Below, piece after piece: positions 1 to 13,400 of a stretch of DNA of 46,140 nt. Below the pieces are notes generated by a model that had not been told where the DNA came from, did not search any database, and saw only the letters and a program-made list of their open reading frames with translations. A program made the position numbers and the translations under genes. This DNA comes from Mesostigma viride (Eukaryota > Streptophyta > Mesostigmatophyceae > Mesostigmatales > Mesostigmataceae), in NCBI GenBank assembly GCA_009746045.1, contig RPFO01000130.1:1438913-1485052 (forward strand), read 5' to 3'. The first letter of the stretch is position 1; every line of letters begins with the position of its first letter.

Positions 1-87
1 ATGGCTACATGGATCTCGTGGAGGCTGTATCTCAGCCTATCCTGGATCTGCCCCCTGATCATCCCAACGTCAAACTTGGTCAGCTGA

Positions 88-611
88 TCATGAAGTGAGG
101 TTGAAGCGCTTTCTGAGGCGCCACCCCGTCACCGAAATGAAATCCGGAACCTCCCCAAGCGGGAGGCGGTAAGGTGTAGCACCGAATGTGACCGGTGCTG
201 GGACATGTTCGCCGTAGCGATCGATATCCATCGTGGCCGGATGTCGGCCCACCGACAGATTACCAGTCGTTGCTGGCGTCTGGGAAGATACCTCGAGCGA
301 GGGCCGTGGCAGCCCCCTCGGCACCTCCCCATCCTCTTCCGAGGAGTCGCTACGCTCACGCCCCCGGGTGCCTTGGCGGACGAACCGCCGATGGCAGGCG
401 TGCGGCCTCTCGCCGCCCCCGTGGCTATGGTCCCCGGCTGCGGGGACCTGCGCCTCGGGGGATCGGCAACCACATGGCGAAAGGGGACGGCTGGCGTCAC
501 CCTCGCCGTGGCGGAGGGCGAACCCTCCGGCGAGAGGCGCGGGGATGTGCGCCTTGGCGGCACACGCCCTGCATTGTTACCACGGTTGTTGTTCGCATTG
601 TTCGAAGCCAT
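88..611 (-). pseudogene. gag-like reading frame of an LTR retrotransposon (frameshifted, partial)
   Basis: The minus strand opens with an ATG at 611 (MASNNANNNRG...) into a basic, Pro/Ser/Arg-rich N-terminus. It continues in a second frame containing the acidic stretch RERSDSSEEDGEVPRGL and then MDIDRYGEHVPAPVTFGATP, ending at 88. The switch falls near a mixed G/C homopolymer at about 358-366, so it may be one indel, real or an assembly error. A low-complexity basic N-terminus just inside a TG...CA repeat is typical of gag proteins, but no zinc knuckle or protease is visible. Plus-strand frames over the same bases look like shadows. The assignment is an inference from position and composition. 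Confidence 0.35.
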
Positions 612-640
612 ATTTTTCGGTCCAAGTTGTGAATGGACAA

Positions 641-938
641 TGAGCAACTCTCTGAATGAGAATGGAGAATGTATTATGTATAATAATACTCGACGGGCTC
701 ACAATGGGATCTGTGCGTGAGAGCTGCTCGGTCAGGTGGCACTCCCCAGTGCTACGCCTATATGCCTATGGCGACGCCGACTAGCTGCGTCTACCAGTGG
801 ACAACTGTACACTGCAATGCCATGCGACCACGTCACCTGCATCACCTACACTCGGCCCGTCAGACCCGGATAACCCGGATCTGGCGGGTCGAGCTAGAGA
901 CTAAGCGCAGTATGGCACTAACTGCACAACAGTCCACA
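641..938 (-). repeat. putative LTR (TG...CA, 298 bp)
   Basis: On the minus strand this segment starts TGTGGACTG and ends GTTGCTCA, so it is bounded by TG and CA. It has an AT-rich TATA-like stretch (tattattatac) about 50 bp before its end. The gag-like ATG follows 30 bp beyond. No second LTR is in the window, so no target duplication or matching copy can be checked, and I do not recognise a primer-binding site. Confidence 0.3.
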
Positions 939-939
939 T

Positions 940-983
940 GACACCTCAGTACCGTACGGACTGCCGTACAGTATTGAGGTGTC
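940..983. repeat. 20-bp-arm inverted repeat (hairpin)
   Basis: Arms at 940-959 and 964-983 are complementary at 18 of 20 positions around a 4-nt loop (actg). It lies immediately outside the putative LTR boundary at 938. Confidence 0.7.
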
Positions 984-1365
984 CCGCTCAGCCGCGGTAG
1001 GCAATACGCGGCGCGCAGGCCGGAAATCCGTATGTCAGCCTGAGCATCTCAGCTAACTGACGTATGCGAGTTCCTAGGGCGGCCTGAAGGGGTGGAAAGG
1101 GTACAGACGCAAGCGTTGCATGAGGGGGATGGCCCGCGGTAGGATGCGAGCGGTCGCGAGGGGCGCTACAGGTGCTAGAGGGCAGGGGAGGGGAGGTACG
1201 ATGCAAGCTGTAACGAGGGCTATTGCCGGGGGGTGGACAGGTTTGAAGTAGCATGACGTGGCGAAGGTGGCCTATGGCTTTGCACGGAGACAAGTGTCAT
1301 CGTCCCCTCTAACACCCTCCCCTTATGAACACGCACGCATATTCTTGATACTCCTACCGTGGCAG

Positions 1366-1470
1366 GTGGTGGTGTCCACCAACATCGCAGAGACAAGTGT
1401 CACCATCCCTGATGTCGTCTTCGTGGTTGACAGCGGCAAGCTTAAGGAGCTGCGCTTTGACGCCAACCGG
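1366..1470 (+). CDS. helicase exon a: motif V
   Basis: Encodes 35 residues, VVVSTNIAETSVTI through FDANR. STNIAETSVTI is motif V, and VFVVDSGKLKELRFD is the strand and loop that follow it in DEAH helicases. The acceptor is ccgtggcag before 1366 and the donor is gtgaga at 1471. Both ends are phase 0. Confidence 0.88.
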
Positions 1471-4400
1471 GTGAGAAACATAAGTGTTATAGTGACCATT
1501 ACTGTACCAGCACAGCTAGAGCGCTGTACTGTCCGTTTCCACCAACAAAGACAGCGATGCATTCCGATTGTAGTCTAGGCAAGCAAGCTAAAGGGAGCTT
1601 TCTTCGACAGCCACCAACTGTTTTCTTTAACGAAATGAGATCAAGCTAAAGTGACCGTTCGCTTTTGCAGCACAACCAAGACAGCTGGAGGAGCTGCGCT
1701 TTGACGCCATCCAGGCGAGGGACCACCATAGTGACCGTTCACTCTAGTAGCCACATGGCCATTTTTGTTCATGGCCATAATTCGCATGCGCAAGGAGCTT
1801 CGAGATGGACGGGGTCAGGGGCCGCTGTTGCATCATTCGCATTAGCTTGTTGCAAAGTTTTGTGCTAGAAGTTTTGGTGCAGTTCTGGCGCTCAGTTATT
1901 TGTCCGTTGCCTTTTGCCCACACTGCCATAATACTAGAGTGCTTTCCTTGGGTGGTGCTCTCTGACTGTTCCTGCCTTCATTCTTCCCTCGCCTGATGGC
2001 CTGCCCTGTCTCGCTCCCTGCCCGTTTTCTTCGACGGTCTATCGATGGATAATGCTCTCCGGTACTTCCAGGAATATCTAGCCAGGAATATCCTAACTGA
2101 TGGCGATATGCCAGGAATATCCTAACTGATGGCGATATGCCAGGAATATCCTAACTGATGGCGATATGCCTGGAATATCCTAGCTGATGGCGATATGCCT
2201 GGAATATCCTAGCTGATGGCGATATGCCTGGAATATCCGAACTGATGGCGATATGCCAGGAATATCCTAACTGATGGCGATATGCCGGGAATATCCTAAC
2301 TGATGGCGATATGCCAGGAATATCCTAACTGATGGTGGTATGCCAGGAATATCCTAACTGATGGCCATATGCCAGGAATGTCCTAACTGATGGCGATATG
2401 CCAGGAATATCCATACTGATGGCGACATGCCAGGAATATCCATACTGATGGCGATATGCCAGAGGAATATTCTAGTCAGCACGCGGCATATCGCCACAAT
2501 CAGGCTTCCTGCCTCACCCTCTTTTGGTAGCACCTCACCTCATGGAGCCATGGAGCTTGGTCTGTTGCTTTTCTAACCCGCGCTGCTTAATTGGCATCTA
2601 CACTGAACTAGCTGCTAACAAACACTTCACTGTTTTTGCCCCCCACCCCCCCACGCTGTTTTCGTCCCCTCACCCTAACGCATTTAAATTACATTATGTA
2701 CCCCTTTTACTTGAGCACGTGTTGCCCCCTCCCTTCACTTGTCTGCTTCTGCCTCCATAGTCTCTCCCGCCTTTGCCCCCCCCCCCCCCCTCTTCTAGCA
2801 GAGCACGGCCCGCCTTGCTTGCCTCTCCTTGCCTGACGTTTCTCTTCTCTCTTTTCTCTTGTCTCTCTCTTTCTTTTCCTCTCTCCAACCCTGTCATGTC
2901 CTGTTTCTCTTATGGTCTCTTCTTTGCTATTTATCTTCCCCCAGTCACGTGCTATGAATTCAGCTTCCCCCACCCCTCTTTACTGTTTCCGGCCCCGTGT
3001 CCTTCCCTTCCCCCCATCAGCCACCCAGCGTTGCCTGCCTCGTGAAGTGGTGGCTGACCAGAGCTATCCCTGTTGTTCACTATGCTGCTTGCCATACCGG
3101 TCACCATACCGGTCACTGTATCTGCAGAGCATGACCTGCCTGGTGGAGACGTGGGTAGCGCGAGCGGGCGCGCGACAGCGCAAGGGTCGCGCAGGGCGTG
3201 TCCAGCCCGGCAAGTGCTTTGCGCTGTACACGCGGCACCGCTTCGAGCAAGTGATGCACGAGTACCAGGTATGCTGGCAGTATCTATTATTAGCTTGCCT
3301 ATGTAGAAGTGTTAGTCGGCGTGAGTTGTGGCGCGGCTGATGCACGAGTACCAGGTGCGCTGGCACTATCTATTGTGAATATGCACAAATGACCTTGCAC
3401 GGTATTTATTTTGAACATGCACGTTGTGGTGCACGAGGACCAGTTTTGAAGGCTGAAGTCTATTAATTGCTTGCATAGGAAGTAGTATTAGTCGGCATAA
3501 GGGTGGCGCAACTCCTGCGGCAAGCGTTTCGTGCACGCTGTACACACGTCACCACGTGAGCAGGTCATGCATTAGTACCCGGTATGAAGGCTGGGCTCTA
3601 TTATTAGCTTGCCTATAGGTCATGCATTAGTACCCGTTATGAAGGCTGGGCTCTATTATTAGCTTGCCTATGCCTGTGTGATGACCGCTAGTTTGTAGTA
3701 CCACCCCTTTAAACTTGGTTTCTCAGTTTGCGCTGTCGCATCCAGCAGGTCATGCAGGTAAGTACCGGGGGCATACAGACATCGATGAATAGCTTGTAGG
3801 GTACTTGATAACGATTATTCTGAGGTTGAGTGAATTAGCTGTACTGTGTAAATGTAATATCGACGTCCATACTCTCGGAAAGGTGCCACTGCTTTGCAAG
3901 CTGACACGCGTCATCAGCGACATCAGGGTGGATGGTGGGTGTTTCTGAAAGGCATGCCTTGACACCTCCTGATGCTTGCCCCAGTGCCTCACCCCATCAC
4001 ACATTCCCCTCGCCCTGTGCCATTTGCCTAACTGCCCCATCTTTAACGTGCGCCCCGTACCTCGTGCTGCATGCTTACACCTCCAATGTCGTCACCATCA
4101 CACTTGTGCTGGCATACGTGCAGCGTTTCACGAATCACAATACCGTATAAATGTCTGTGAAGTACCCTGCTCCATTCTGTATTTGCAATGCCCCATGCCT
4201 TTACTGCGATTGTGCAGCTGCCAGAAATGCTGTGTGCTTTTTGCACAACACCGTCTTCATCTTCATCCCACATCTCCCATGGCCTTCGCCCCATGCCCCT
4301 TGCCCCATGCCGCGTGCCATGCTGCCATTACGTGCCATCGTGTGACAGCTGCCAGAGATGCTGCACATTTCACTATACTCGTATGCCCCCTTTGCCTTAC

Positions 4401-7400
4401 CGGGCCCCTTGCCTAGCACCGTACATGTATGCCTTGCGCCTGACTGGCGTGTGACAGCTGCCAGAGATGCTGCACACTTCACTACACTCGTATGCCCCCT
4501 TTGCCTTACCGCGCCCCTTGCCTAGCACCGTACACGTATGCCTTGCGCCTGACTCGCGTGTGACAGCTGCCAGAGAGCTGTCTGCGCGTCCCACTGGAGG
4601 AGCTATGCTTTACATCCCACAATACTAGTATCATATCAATGGCCTCTACCCCGTGCTGCCAATACGTGCCATCATGTGACAGCTGCCAGAGATGCTGCGA
4701 GTCCCACTGGAGGAGCTGTGCCTCCAGATCAAGCTGCTGGGGCTGGGGCGCATCGGTCCATTCCTGCAGAAGGTTTGTGTCTATTAATATGTAGTATGCT
4801 TACTTTTCTACATATTAGATATAGCCAAGCTGCTGGTCCTGGGGTGCATCGGCCCCTTCCTGCATACGGTGTGCGACTACTCGGGTCTATTTACTCATGA
4901 TCTTCGTACTTAGACCCACGGTCCCTTTTGGGCCCGAGCATATAGCGAGTCTTGCGCTGCTTCTTAATCAATACTCTTCATATAATCCCCCTCATCACTA
5001 TTCGCTTTGGTCCCGCAGAAGGTGCATATTCGCTTTTTCCTGGTCTGCTTATTCAGTCCTAAATAGTTCCCTGGATCGATGCCTCGATAGATCCCTGCAT
5101 TCCTTCACAAGGATCGTGCTGGTTCCATCATGCGCTGTAGACACCTCTTAGCTCCATGACTAGCTTTTGATTTGCCCCCGCGGTGAAGCTCTCCTTACAG
5201 GTCTGTGGCACTTGAATAGACGTGCGTTTCGCAAATCTTGATATAATAGCATTAACTGAAGCACATAAGCCCTATCTATGCCTGCGCTTAAGGTTATGAG
5301 GCGATGTGTGACTTTGCTGGTGCATGCTGCTAACGTTGTCATTCTCAAATCAGGCTTCGCTGCATGTAGTCGGGAAGCACGCGTCTTCTGTTCTTTTATG
5401 GGCCTACTCATCGTACTTACTATTTATCCAGTACTAAGTACTGGTCTTTTTGCACATGATCCCGGCACCTGCTTCCGCTGCTCCGTCGCCATGTCACCCA
5501 GTCGCCTACTGTTTATTCTACTTCCTATCCTTTTGTGGACTGTCCGTTGCGACGTGTGCAATCCTGGCACTTGCGCCCCACCACTGTTTCCTGTTATCCA
5601 GGCGATCCAGCCGCCCAAGAAGGAAGCCGTGCAAAGTGCGATTGACATATTGACCGAGGTGAGCGCTGGAGCATGTAGCGGACATCCATTATGTGGTGAT
5701 CACACCACCCAATAGAGGTGGTGCGCGGTCGACGAAGGCCATAACTCTGGGGCGTATTGATTTACTCAATCACGCACGAGTGGTGAGCGAGAAGCAGGCA
5801 GCGCTGCACCCCTTGTAATCGATAAGACTGAGTTATTCGAATACGATAAGCAAACGTACAGCTGATGATGATGTATTTGCACATATTCGAATACGATAAG
5901 CACGCGTACAGCTGCTGATGGTGTATTTACACATATCAACGCTGGGGGCGCTGCACCACCTGTGCCATGGAAATGAATAGCCTTTCGCTAGCGTGCACGG
6001 TGAAACTAGGTATTGGATAGCTTGAAGATAAGCATTTCGATGCAGGTGGGCAGACTGAGTACACAAAGTAAGAAAGCTTCGCGATTGATTCCGATGATGA
6101 AGGTGTCAGTCCATGTGCAAACCGTTACCAAATTCCTGGAATGATGACAGCTGGGCGTGCTGGGCCCCCGCTATTGGTAAGGATAACATTTCCAGCCTAC
6201 TTAACGCTCCATGATACGATTTTAAACGTCACGTCACAGGTCAGCGCGCTGGCCGAGACCGTCCATGTGATACTTGACGGTGCACGCTAGTCACATACTC
6301 ATTGCAAGTTAATTAACTGTACACATGCATGTTGATGCGCTGGACAGTCGCGGCAGTCTGACAACTACATGAACTGCCTGTACATGCATGTTTTCTCGGG
6401 CAACACAGGTGGGCGCGCTGGACGGGTCCGAGGAGCTGACCCCGCTCGGCTTCCACCTGGCGTCACTCCCCGTGGATGTGCACTTGGGCAAGGTAGGGGG
6501 GCAATGTCCATACACTTCCATATATCTCCCTGCATTCCTCTGATGGCGGCATCCACAACGTTTGCGTCGCTACCTGGGCCTTGTAGGGGGCATCTACACT
6601 CGGTTCATGCGTGCTCTCTATCTAATCCTCTAGCGGCTGCACTCACGATCGGTGCATCTCGTTTGGAGGACGTGCACCTGGGCAAGGTAGGCACCAGTTG
6701 TGGTCCGTTCCTTGGATGTTCCTGTGGCTGCAGGGGCAGGGGCTAAGAATGGCAGTTGCGGAAGCGGGCCGGGTCGATTGAAGCCTGCGTTTCTTTAGAA
6801 ATGTAGGACCTAGCTGTAGGGCTTGAGGGCTTGAGGGCTGGAGGGCTTGAGGGCTTGAGGGCTTGAGGGCTTGAGGGCTTCAGGGCTTTAGGGCTTTAGG
6901 GCTTGAGGGCTTGAGGGCTTGAGGGCTTGAGGGCTTGAGGGCTTGAGGGCTTGAGGGCTTGAGGGCTTGAGGGCTTGAGGGCTTGAGGGTTTGAGGGCTT
7001 GAGGGCTTCAGGGCTTTAGGGCTTGAGGGCTTGAGGGCTTCAGGGCTTTAGGGCTTTAGGGCTTTAGGGCTTTAGAGCTTGAGGGCTTGAGGGCTTTAGG
7101 GCTTTAGGGCTTTGAGGGCTTGAGGGCTTGAGGGCTTGAGGGCTTGAGGGCTTGAGGGCTTGAGGGCTTGAGGGCTTGAGGGCTTGAGGGCTTGAGGGCT
7201 TTAGGGCTTTAGGGCTTTCGGGCTTTAGGGCTTAAGGGCCTTAGGGCTTGAGGGCTTGGGGCTTTGGAGGGGCGCTTGCGCTCCTCTCGTACCCGCATTC
7301 GCAAAGCTTACGGCGTGTGTATGCATCCACGATGGTTGCGGCAGACGTGAGGGTGTGCGTACAAAGACATGTTCAAGGATGTGCATCCACCTGCACAAGG

Positions 7401-10400
7401 GGGGGGGGGACAATGCAAATGGCATCTGCGCCAATGCAGAAGAACGCCAGAGTTGGGTTCCTTGCCGCCTGTGGCTTTTTTTTTTTGGCTTTTTTCTTCT
7501 TTTTTCTTCTTTTTTTTTTTTTGTGTGTGTGTGTGTGTGAAAGGCTAAAAATGTGGGGGTTGCAAATGTTTAGGCTGCAGCAGTGTACCTTATGCTGAAG
7601 TGCGGATTCTGTGAGGCAGAGGTCTTCCTTTTCGCTTTTACGCCGCTATGGATGATGGTCTATGGCATCCCTTTTGTCAGGAATATGGCACTAGTTGCCA
7701 CGTTTCGGGTAACTTTGAGCATTTTTCCTGTTGCGTCTGGGACGCTTTACTCGACCGCTGGTAGCTGGGTGAATTTATTTATTTCTTGCAATTAGGTCGA
7801 GTACTCTACTTTTTCATGTTTGGCGAGATGTAAAATTGCACAAGTCTTTTCTCCCTTGGCCGATTGGATTGGTACAGGAGTTTCTCACTCTAGTTTATAT
7901 GTGCTGTTGTCCATACAGTACCTGGTACCGGCCTGTCGGTACCTTCGTCGTTTGACAAGTTTGTAAGGATCCGCGCTCCGCGCCGACTCCCTGTTCACTA
8001 AGTGCTGCCCTGGAGGCGCAAAGTCTTTGTACTTGCATACTCGTGACGCAGCATGTTGTGTTGATGCAGGCCACCCACTTTCGTGTGGCGGCTGGCTGCA
8101 CACTCTGCCTATACCGTAGATTTATTTTTAGATCGATGGTCATAGATATTGCGTGCTTTCCGCATATTGCTGCCCCTGCAATTGTCAACGTACCTTGTTG
8201 GTCGCCTGATTGCTCAGGGCTAACGTTGAGCTGTGTAGGCCTTGTTGGCCATAGCCCTTGTTGGGCGTGTTTGCCTTGTTGGCAGCCCTAGTTGGGCGTG
8301 TTGTCAGCCTTGTTGGCTATTAGCCTTGTCGGCTACTGGGTAATTAGTTATACGTAATTGAAAGGCGTCAAAAGGCTCAGATCTTTTCCTCCGCATACGC
8401 TCATTTTTCTAACACCTTTCAGGCCGGATGCCCGAATCGACAAGCTTGCCCTTGCTCTCTTGCCCTTAAGTTGTTGCGTAACAGTTGTTCACTCTTGCCC
8501 CCCTCCCTTCAATACCCCTTGCCCAGATGATGATCTACGGCATCATCTTCAAGTGCCTGGACCCCATGCCTGCTCCTGCCCTCACCGGTCTCGTTGTCTA
8601 TGCTTGTGCCCCACCCCCCTACCCCTTGCCCAGATGACGATCTACGGCATCATCTTCAAGTGCCTGGACCCCATGCCTGCTCCTGCCCTCACCGGTCTCG
8701 TTGTCTATGCTTGTGCCCCACCCCCCTACCCCTTGCCCAGATGACGATCTACGGCATCATCTTCAAGTGCCTGGACCCCATGCCTGCTCCTGCCCTCACC
8801 GGTCTCGTTGTCTATGCTTGTGCCCCACCCCCCTACCCCTTGCCCAGATGATGATCTACGGCATCATCTTCAAGTGCCTGGACCCCGTCCTCTCCATCGC
8901 GGCGTGCCTCAGCCACAAGTCGCCCTTCTCGTCATCGCAGGACCACGTGGGTCATTGTCATAGTGACCAGATGTGGTGACCAGGAGCAATTAACATGCAT
9001 GTTTTATGAGGGTGCCTGTTCAGCCACACGTCACCCATCTCGTCATCACAAGAGCAGGTGAGTCACTGTCATAGTGACCAGATACATTGACCAGGGTGGT
9101 CGTTTAGCATCAAGCCTACTTTCGCATCGTCACAGCACCAGGTAAGGTCCTGGTTCTAAAGACATAGTGACCGACCTTGTGGGCGGCTGGTCATAGCGAG
9201 ATAGTGACCAGAGGCAGCGACCTCTGGGATCAGTAAGTACCTTTTTTCTTTTTCCCAAACACACACATACAGAGAGACAGGTTCTAAGCTGACGGCAGTA
9301 GGGTCAATTACAACGGGAATATGGGCAGCATTAGTCACGACGGTTACACTAGGCGGCACACAAAGCTGGAGCATCATGCTAGCATACTTGCTATCATTTA
9401 GTACTGCATGCTACTATACCTACTATTGCCATACTTGCTATCATTTAGCACTGCATGCTACTATACCTGCTATTGCCATTATTAGCATCTGTCGCTACAC
9501 GTGCAGAAGGAGAGAGATGATTGCAGTGATGGCTCTTCTATCCGTAGCTGGTGTACGAGGCGGCTACCTCAACTCTGTCCAGCAAGAGGACATGTGAAAA
9601 CAACAGCTGTTGGCTTGTCATGTCTGTCACGCCACACGCAGAGCAAAATCAATGCAATAGATAGTAGGAAGTCAATCATCGCACTAGTGGGCGGAATTGC
9701 GGCGAGTATAATGATAGGATTTTGGCGACAGTAACAAGTGAATAAGTCATGCCAGTAATGGGAAGTGGCGATAATCACAGTAGTGATTCTTGGCTGTCAT
9801 CAGAGTGATGGCGGCCCTGGGTTGTCTTCCTTTGGGATTCGTCGGACCAGGCTGACAGTTATATTGGAAGTAGCCGTATACCTTATTGGAAGTAGCCGTA
9901 TACCTTATTGGAAGTAGCCGTATACCTTGTTGGGAGTAGCCGTATACCTTATTGGCAGTAGCCGTATACCTTATTGGAAGAAGCCGTATACCTTATTGGA
10001 AGAAGCCGTATACCTTATTGGAAGTAGCCGTAATAGCGGTTGTGTTCTAGATTATGACACTGATCCTGGCACCAAGTTGTTATTTCTTGCGATCCATCAC
10101 ACCACTCACAGAAAGACGGCGCCGACCAGGCCCGGCTGGCGCTCGCCGCGGCCCGCCCCGTTGCGAGCCGTGGCGATGCTGCATACAGTGGTGAGGCTGA
10201 TGACGGCGACGATGACGATAGCGATGATGAGGGCAGCAGTGACAAGGGCGGCGAGGGGAGCGGCGGAAAGCACAAAGGGGGGAAAGGGGACGGCAAGGCG
10301 GACAGCAAGGGGGATGGCAAGGGCAAGCACAGGGGCAGCACCACCGGCGATGGAAGCGTCGGTGCGGCTGCAGTCCCCATGTCATCAAGTAGGAGTACAA

Positions 10401-13400
10401 GTAGCAGTGGTGATGTGGCGGAGGCGGACCTGGGGCGTGGCCAGCAGTCGGACCATCTGGTCATGGCGGCCGCCTACAACGGGTGGCGCGCCGCATTTCG
10501 AAAGGTAAGCCGCATAAGAATATATTAGTACTGGTAGTTCTACTTCTAGTAAAATACTAATTAGATGCATTCGCCACACCATCTGGTCATGGCGGCCAAG
10601 TCTATTGGATGCATTCGTCACACCATCTGGTCATGGCGGCCAAGTCTATTAGATGCATTCATCACACCATCTGGTCATGGCGGCCAAGTCTATTAGATGC
10701 ATTCGTCACACCATCTGGTCATGGCGGCCAAGTCTATTAGATGCATTCATCACACCATCTGGTCATGGCGGCCAAGTCTATTAGATGCATTCGTCACACC
10801 ATCTGGTCATGGCGGCCAAGTCGATTAGATGCATTCATCACACCATCTGGTCATGGCGGCCAAGTCTATTAGATGCATTCATCACACCATCTGGTCATGG
10901 CGGCCAAGTCTATTAGATGCATTCATCACACCATCTGGTCATGGCGGCCAAGTCTATTAGATGCATTCGTCACACCATCTGGTCATGGCGGCCAAGTCTA
11001 TTGGATGCATTCGTCACACCATCTGGTCATGGCGGCCAAGTCTATTAGATGCATTCGTCACACCATCTGGTCATGGCGGCCAAGTCTATTAGATGCATTC
11101 ATCACACCATCTGGTCATGGCGGCCAAGTCGATTAGATGCATTCATCACACCATCTGGTCATGGCGGCCAAGTCGATTAGATGCATTCATCACACCATCT
11201 GGTCATGGCGGCCAAGTCTATCAGATGCATTCATCACACCATCTGGTCATGGCGGCCTAGTCGATTAGATGCATTCATCACACCATCTGGTCATGGCGGC
11301 CAAGTCTATTAGATGCATTCGTCACACCATCTGGTCATGGCGGCCAAGTCGATTAGATGCATTCATCACACCATCTGGTCATGGCGGCCAAGTCTATTAG
11401 ATGCATTCATCACACCATCTGGTCATGGCGGCCAAGTCTATTAGATGCATTCATCACACCATCTGGTCATGGCGGCCAAGTCGATTAGATGCATTCATCA
11501 CACCATCTGGTCATGGCGGCCAAGTCTATTAGATGCATTCATCACACCATCTGGTCATGGCGGCCAAGTCTATTAGATGCATTCATCACACCATCTGGTC
11601 ATGGCGGCCAAGTCTATTAGATGCATTCGTCACACCATCTGGTCATGGCGGCCAAGTCTATTAGATGCATTCATCACACCATCTGGTCATGGCGGCCAAG
11701 TCGATTAGATGCATTCATCACACCATCTGGTCATGGCGGCCAAGTCTATTAGATGCATTCATCACACCATCTGGTCATGGCGGCCAAGTCGATTAGATGC
11801 ATTCATCACACCATCTGGTCATGGCGGCCAAGTCTATTAGATGCATTCATCACACCATCTGGTCATGGCGGCCAAGTCTATTAGATGCATTCGTCACACC
11901 ATCTGGTCATGGCGGCCAAGTCTATTAGATGCATTCATCACACCATCTGGTCATGGCGGCCAAGTCGATTAGATGCATTCATCACACCATCTGGTCATGG
12001 CGGCCAAGTCTATTAGATGCATTCGTCACACCATCTGGTCATGGCGGCCAAGTCTATTAGATGCATTCGTCACACCATCTGGTCATGGCGGCCAAGTCTA
12101 TTGGATGCATTCGCCACACCATCTGGTCATGGCGGCCGCCTACAACAGGTTGCGCGCCGCGTTCCGAAAGGCAACGCTTATCAACAAGGCCCATTAATGG
12201 GCGAATGCTGTAAAAACATATCTCGTGAGTGAATTGATTATGTGCCTTCATGGGCATCCTGTGCACGAAGGTGTTACAGGGCTGAGTGAGCTTGCACGTT
12301 AGTCCTACAACGTAAAACTCTTGTCTGTCCGCAGCCTGCACGTTAGTCCTGTAACAAACAACTCGCATCTGTTCAAACTAATGCTACTGTACGAACTAAT
12401 TCTGCTATTGCTGTATAACTAATATATAAAACTTTTATCTGCTCGTGCTGAGCAGCTGGGTGCTAAAAGAGTCTATACGAGTAGCTTTCAAATCCTTAAG
12501 CTGGATTCTTAATTAATCTTGTCCAAGGCAACTCTTTATTTTCCCCCGCTTTTCGGATCTGTCATACCTTCCAGCACAAGCTTGGGGACACCCGTGTAGT
12601 GACGGCCAAGGATGTAGTTGGACGTTGTCAGATGTTGGTGCCCGTCTTGGTTTCAAGTCCTCAAGTTCCCTTTGTTTGGGCGTGGTGGCCTGCTTGGCCG
12701 GTGCACCCTGCAGGGTGGCCGCATGGTGGCCTCAGACTACTGCCGCAAGAACTTCCTCAGCGCGCAGACACTCATGATGCTGGCGTGAGTGGATAGCATT
12801 GTTGGCATGCTGGTGTACGTAGATGGAGTTGCTGGAGTAAGTAGAGTAGAGAATAAATGGAGCAAATAGAGTTGTTGGCGCGCTGGCGCATGTAGATAGA
12901 GTTGTTGGCACACTGGCGCATGGAGATGGAGTTGTTGGCGCGCTGGCATACGTCAATAGAGTCGTTGACACGATGCCGGCATTCGTAACACGCGCTTGCC
13001 CATGCTTCCCCAGACAGCCACTCGTCAGTGGATGATTCCCATTCCCGTTCTCATGGCGTCTGGCACATGTCACGCTAGAACATGGAAGCGATATAGATAC
13101 CGTCTCACTCTTGTTGAATCTCATTCTCCTTTTTTATGGCGTCTGGGCACACGTCACGGGGTTTTTTGCACCACTGTATGGTGCACGCAATCGTACGCCT
13201 GCCTTCCTGCTGGCTTGGGCAAGACGACCTGCATGTTGTTGTTTTGGACATAGACTGCCCATGCCATGCTGTTGTTCATGTGCCTTTGCGCTTGTTCTGG
13301 CCTGGATTATCCACCCTGCCGGTGGCCTGCTGGTGACAGCACACTTCGCACCCCTCATCAAACCCCTCAGCTCGCTGCTCCTTATCGAACCCCTCAAGTT

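Noticed and set aside
2-98. Plus-strand fragment GYMDLVEAVSQPILDLPPDH...
   Set aside because: Only 31 codons before a stop, and the minus strand (LHDQLTKFDVGMIRGQIQDR) is equally open, so the coding strand cannot be decided at the window edge.
195-720. Plus-strand ORFs over the gag-like region
   Set aside because: Antisense shadows of a GC-rich coding-like region; no motif and three overlapping frames.
2693-2973. Purine-rich minus-strand ORFs (GGGGG, RERQEKREK)
   Set aside because: Compositional readings of the pyrimidine-rich intron stretch.
8358-8979. Pro/Cys-rich repeated ORFs
   Set aside because: Out-of-frame readings of the 107-bp repeat that carries copies of helicase exon f.
10873-12232. 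Repetitive proteins (SHHLVMAAKSIR...)
   Set aside because: Readings of the 44-bp minisatellite; 44 is not divisible by three and each frame is interrupted.
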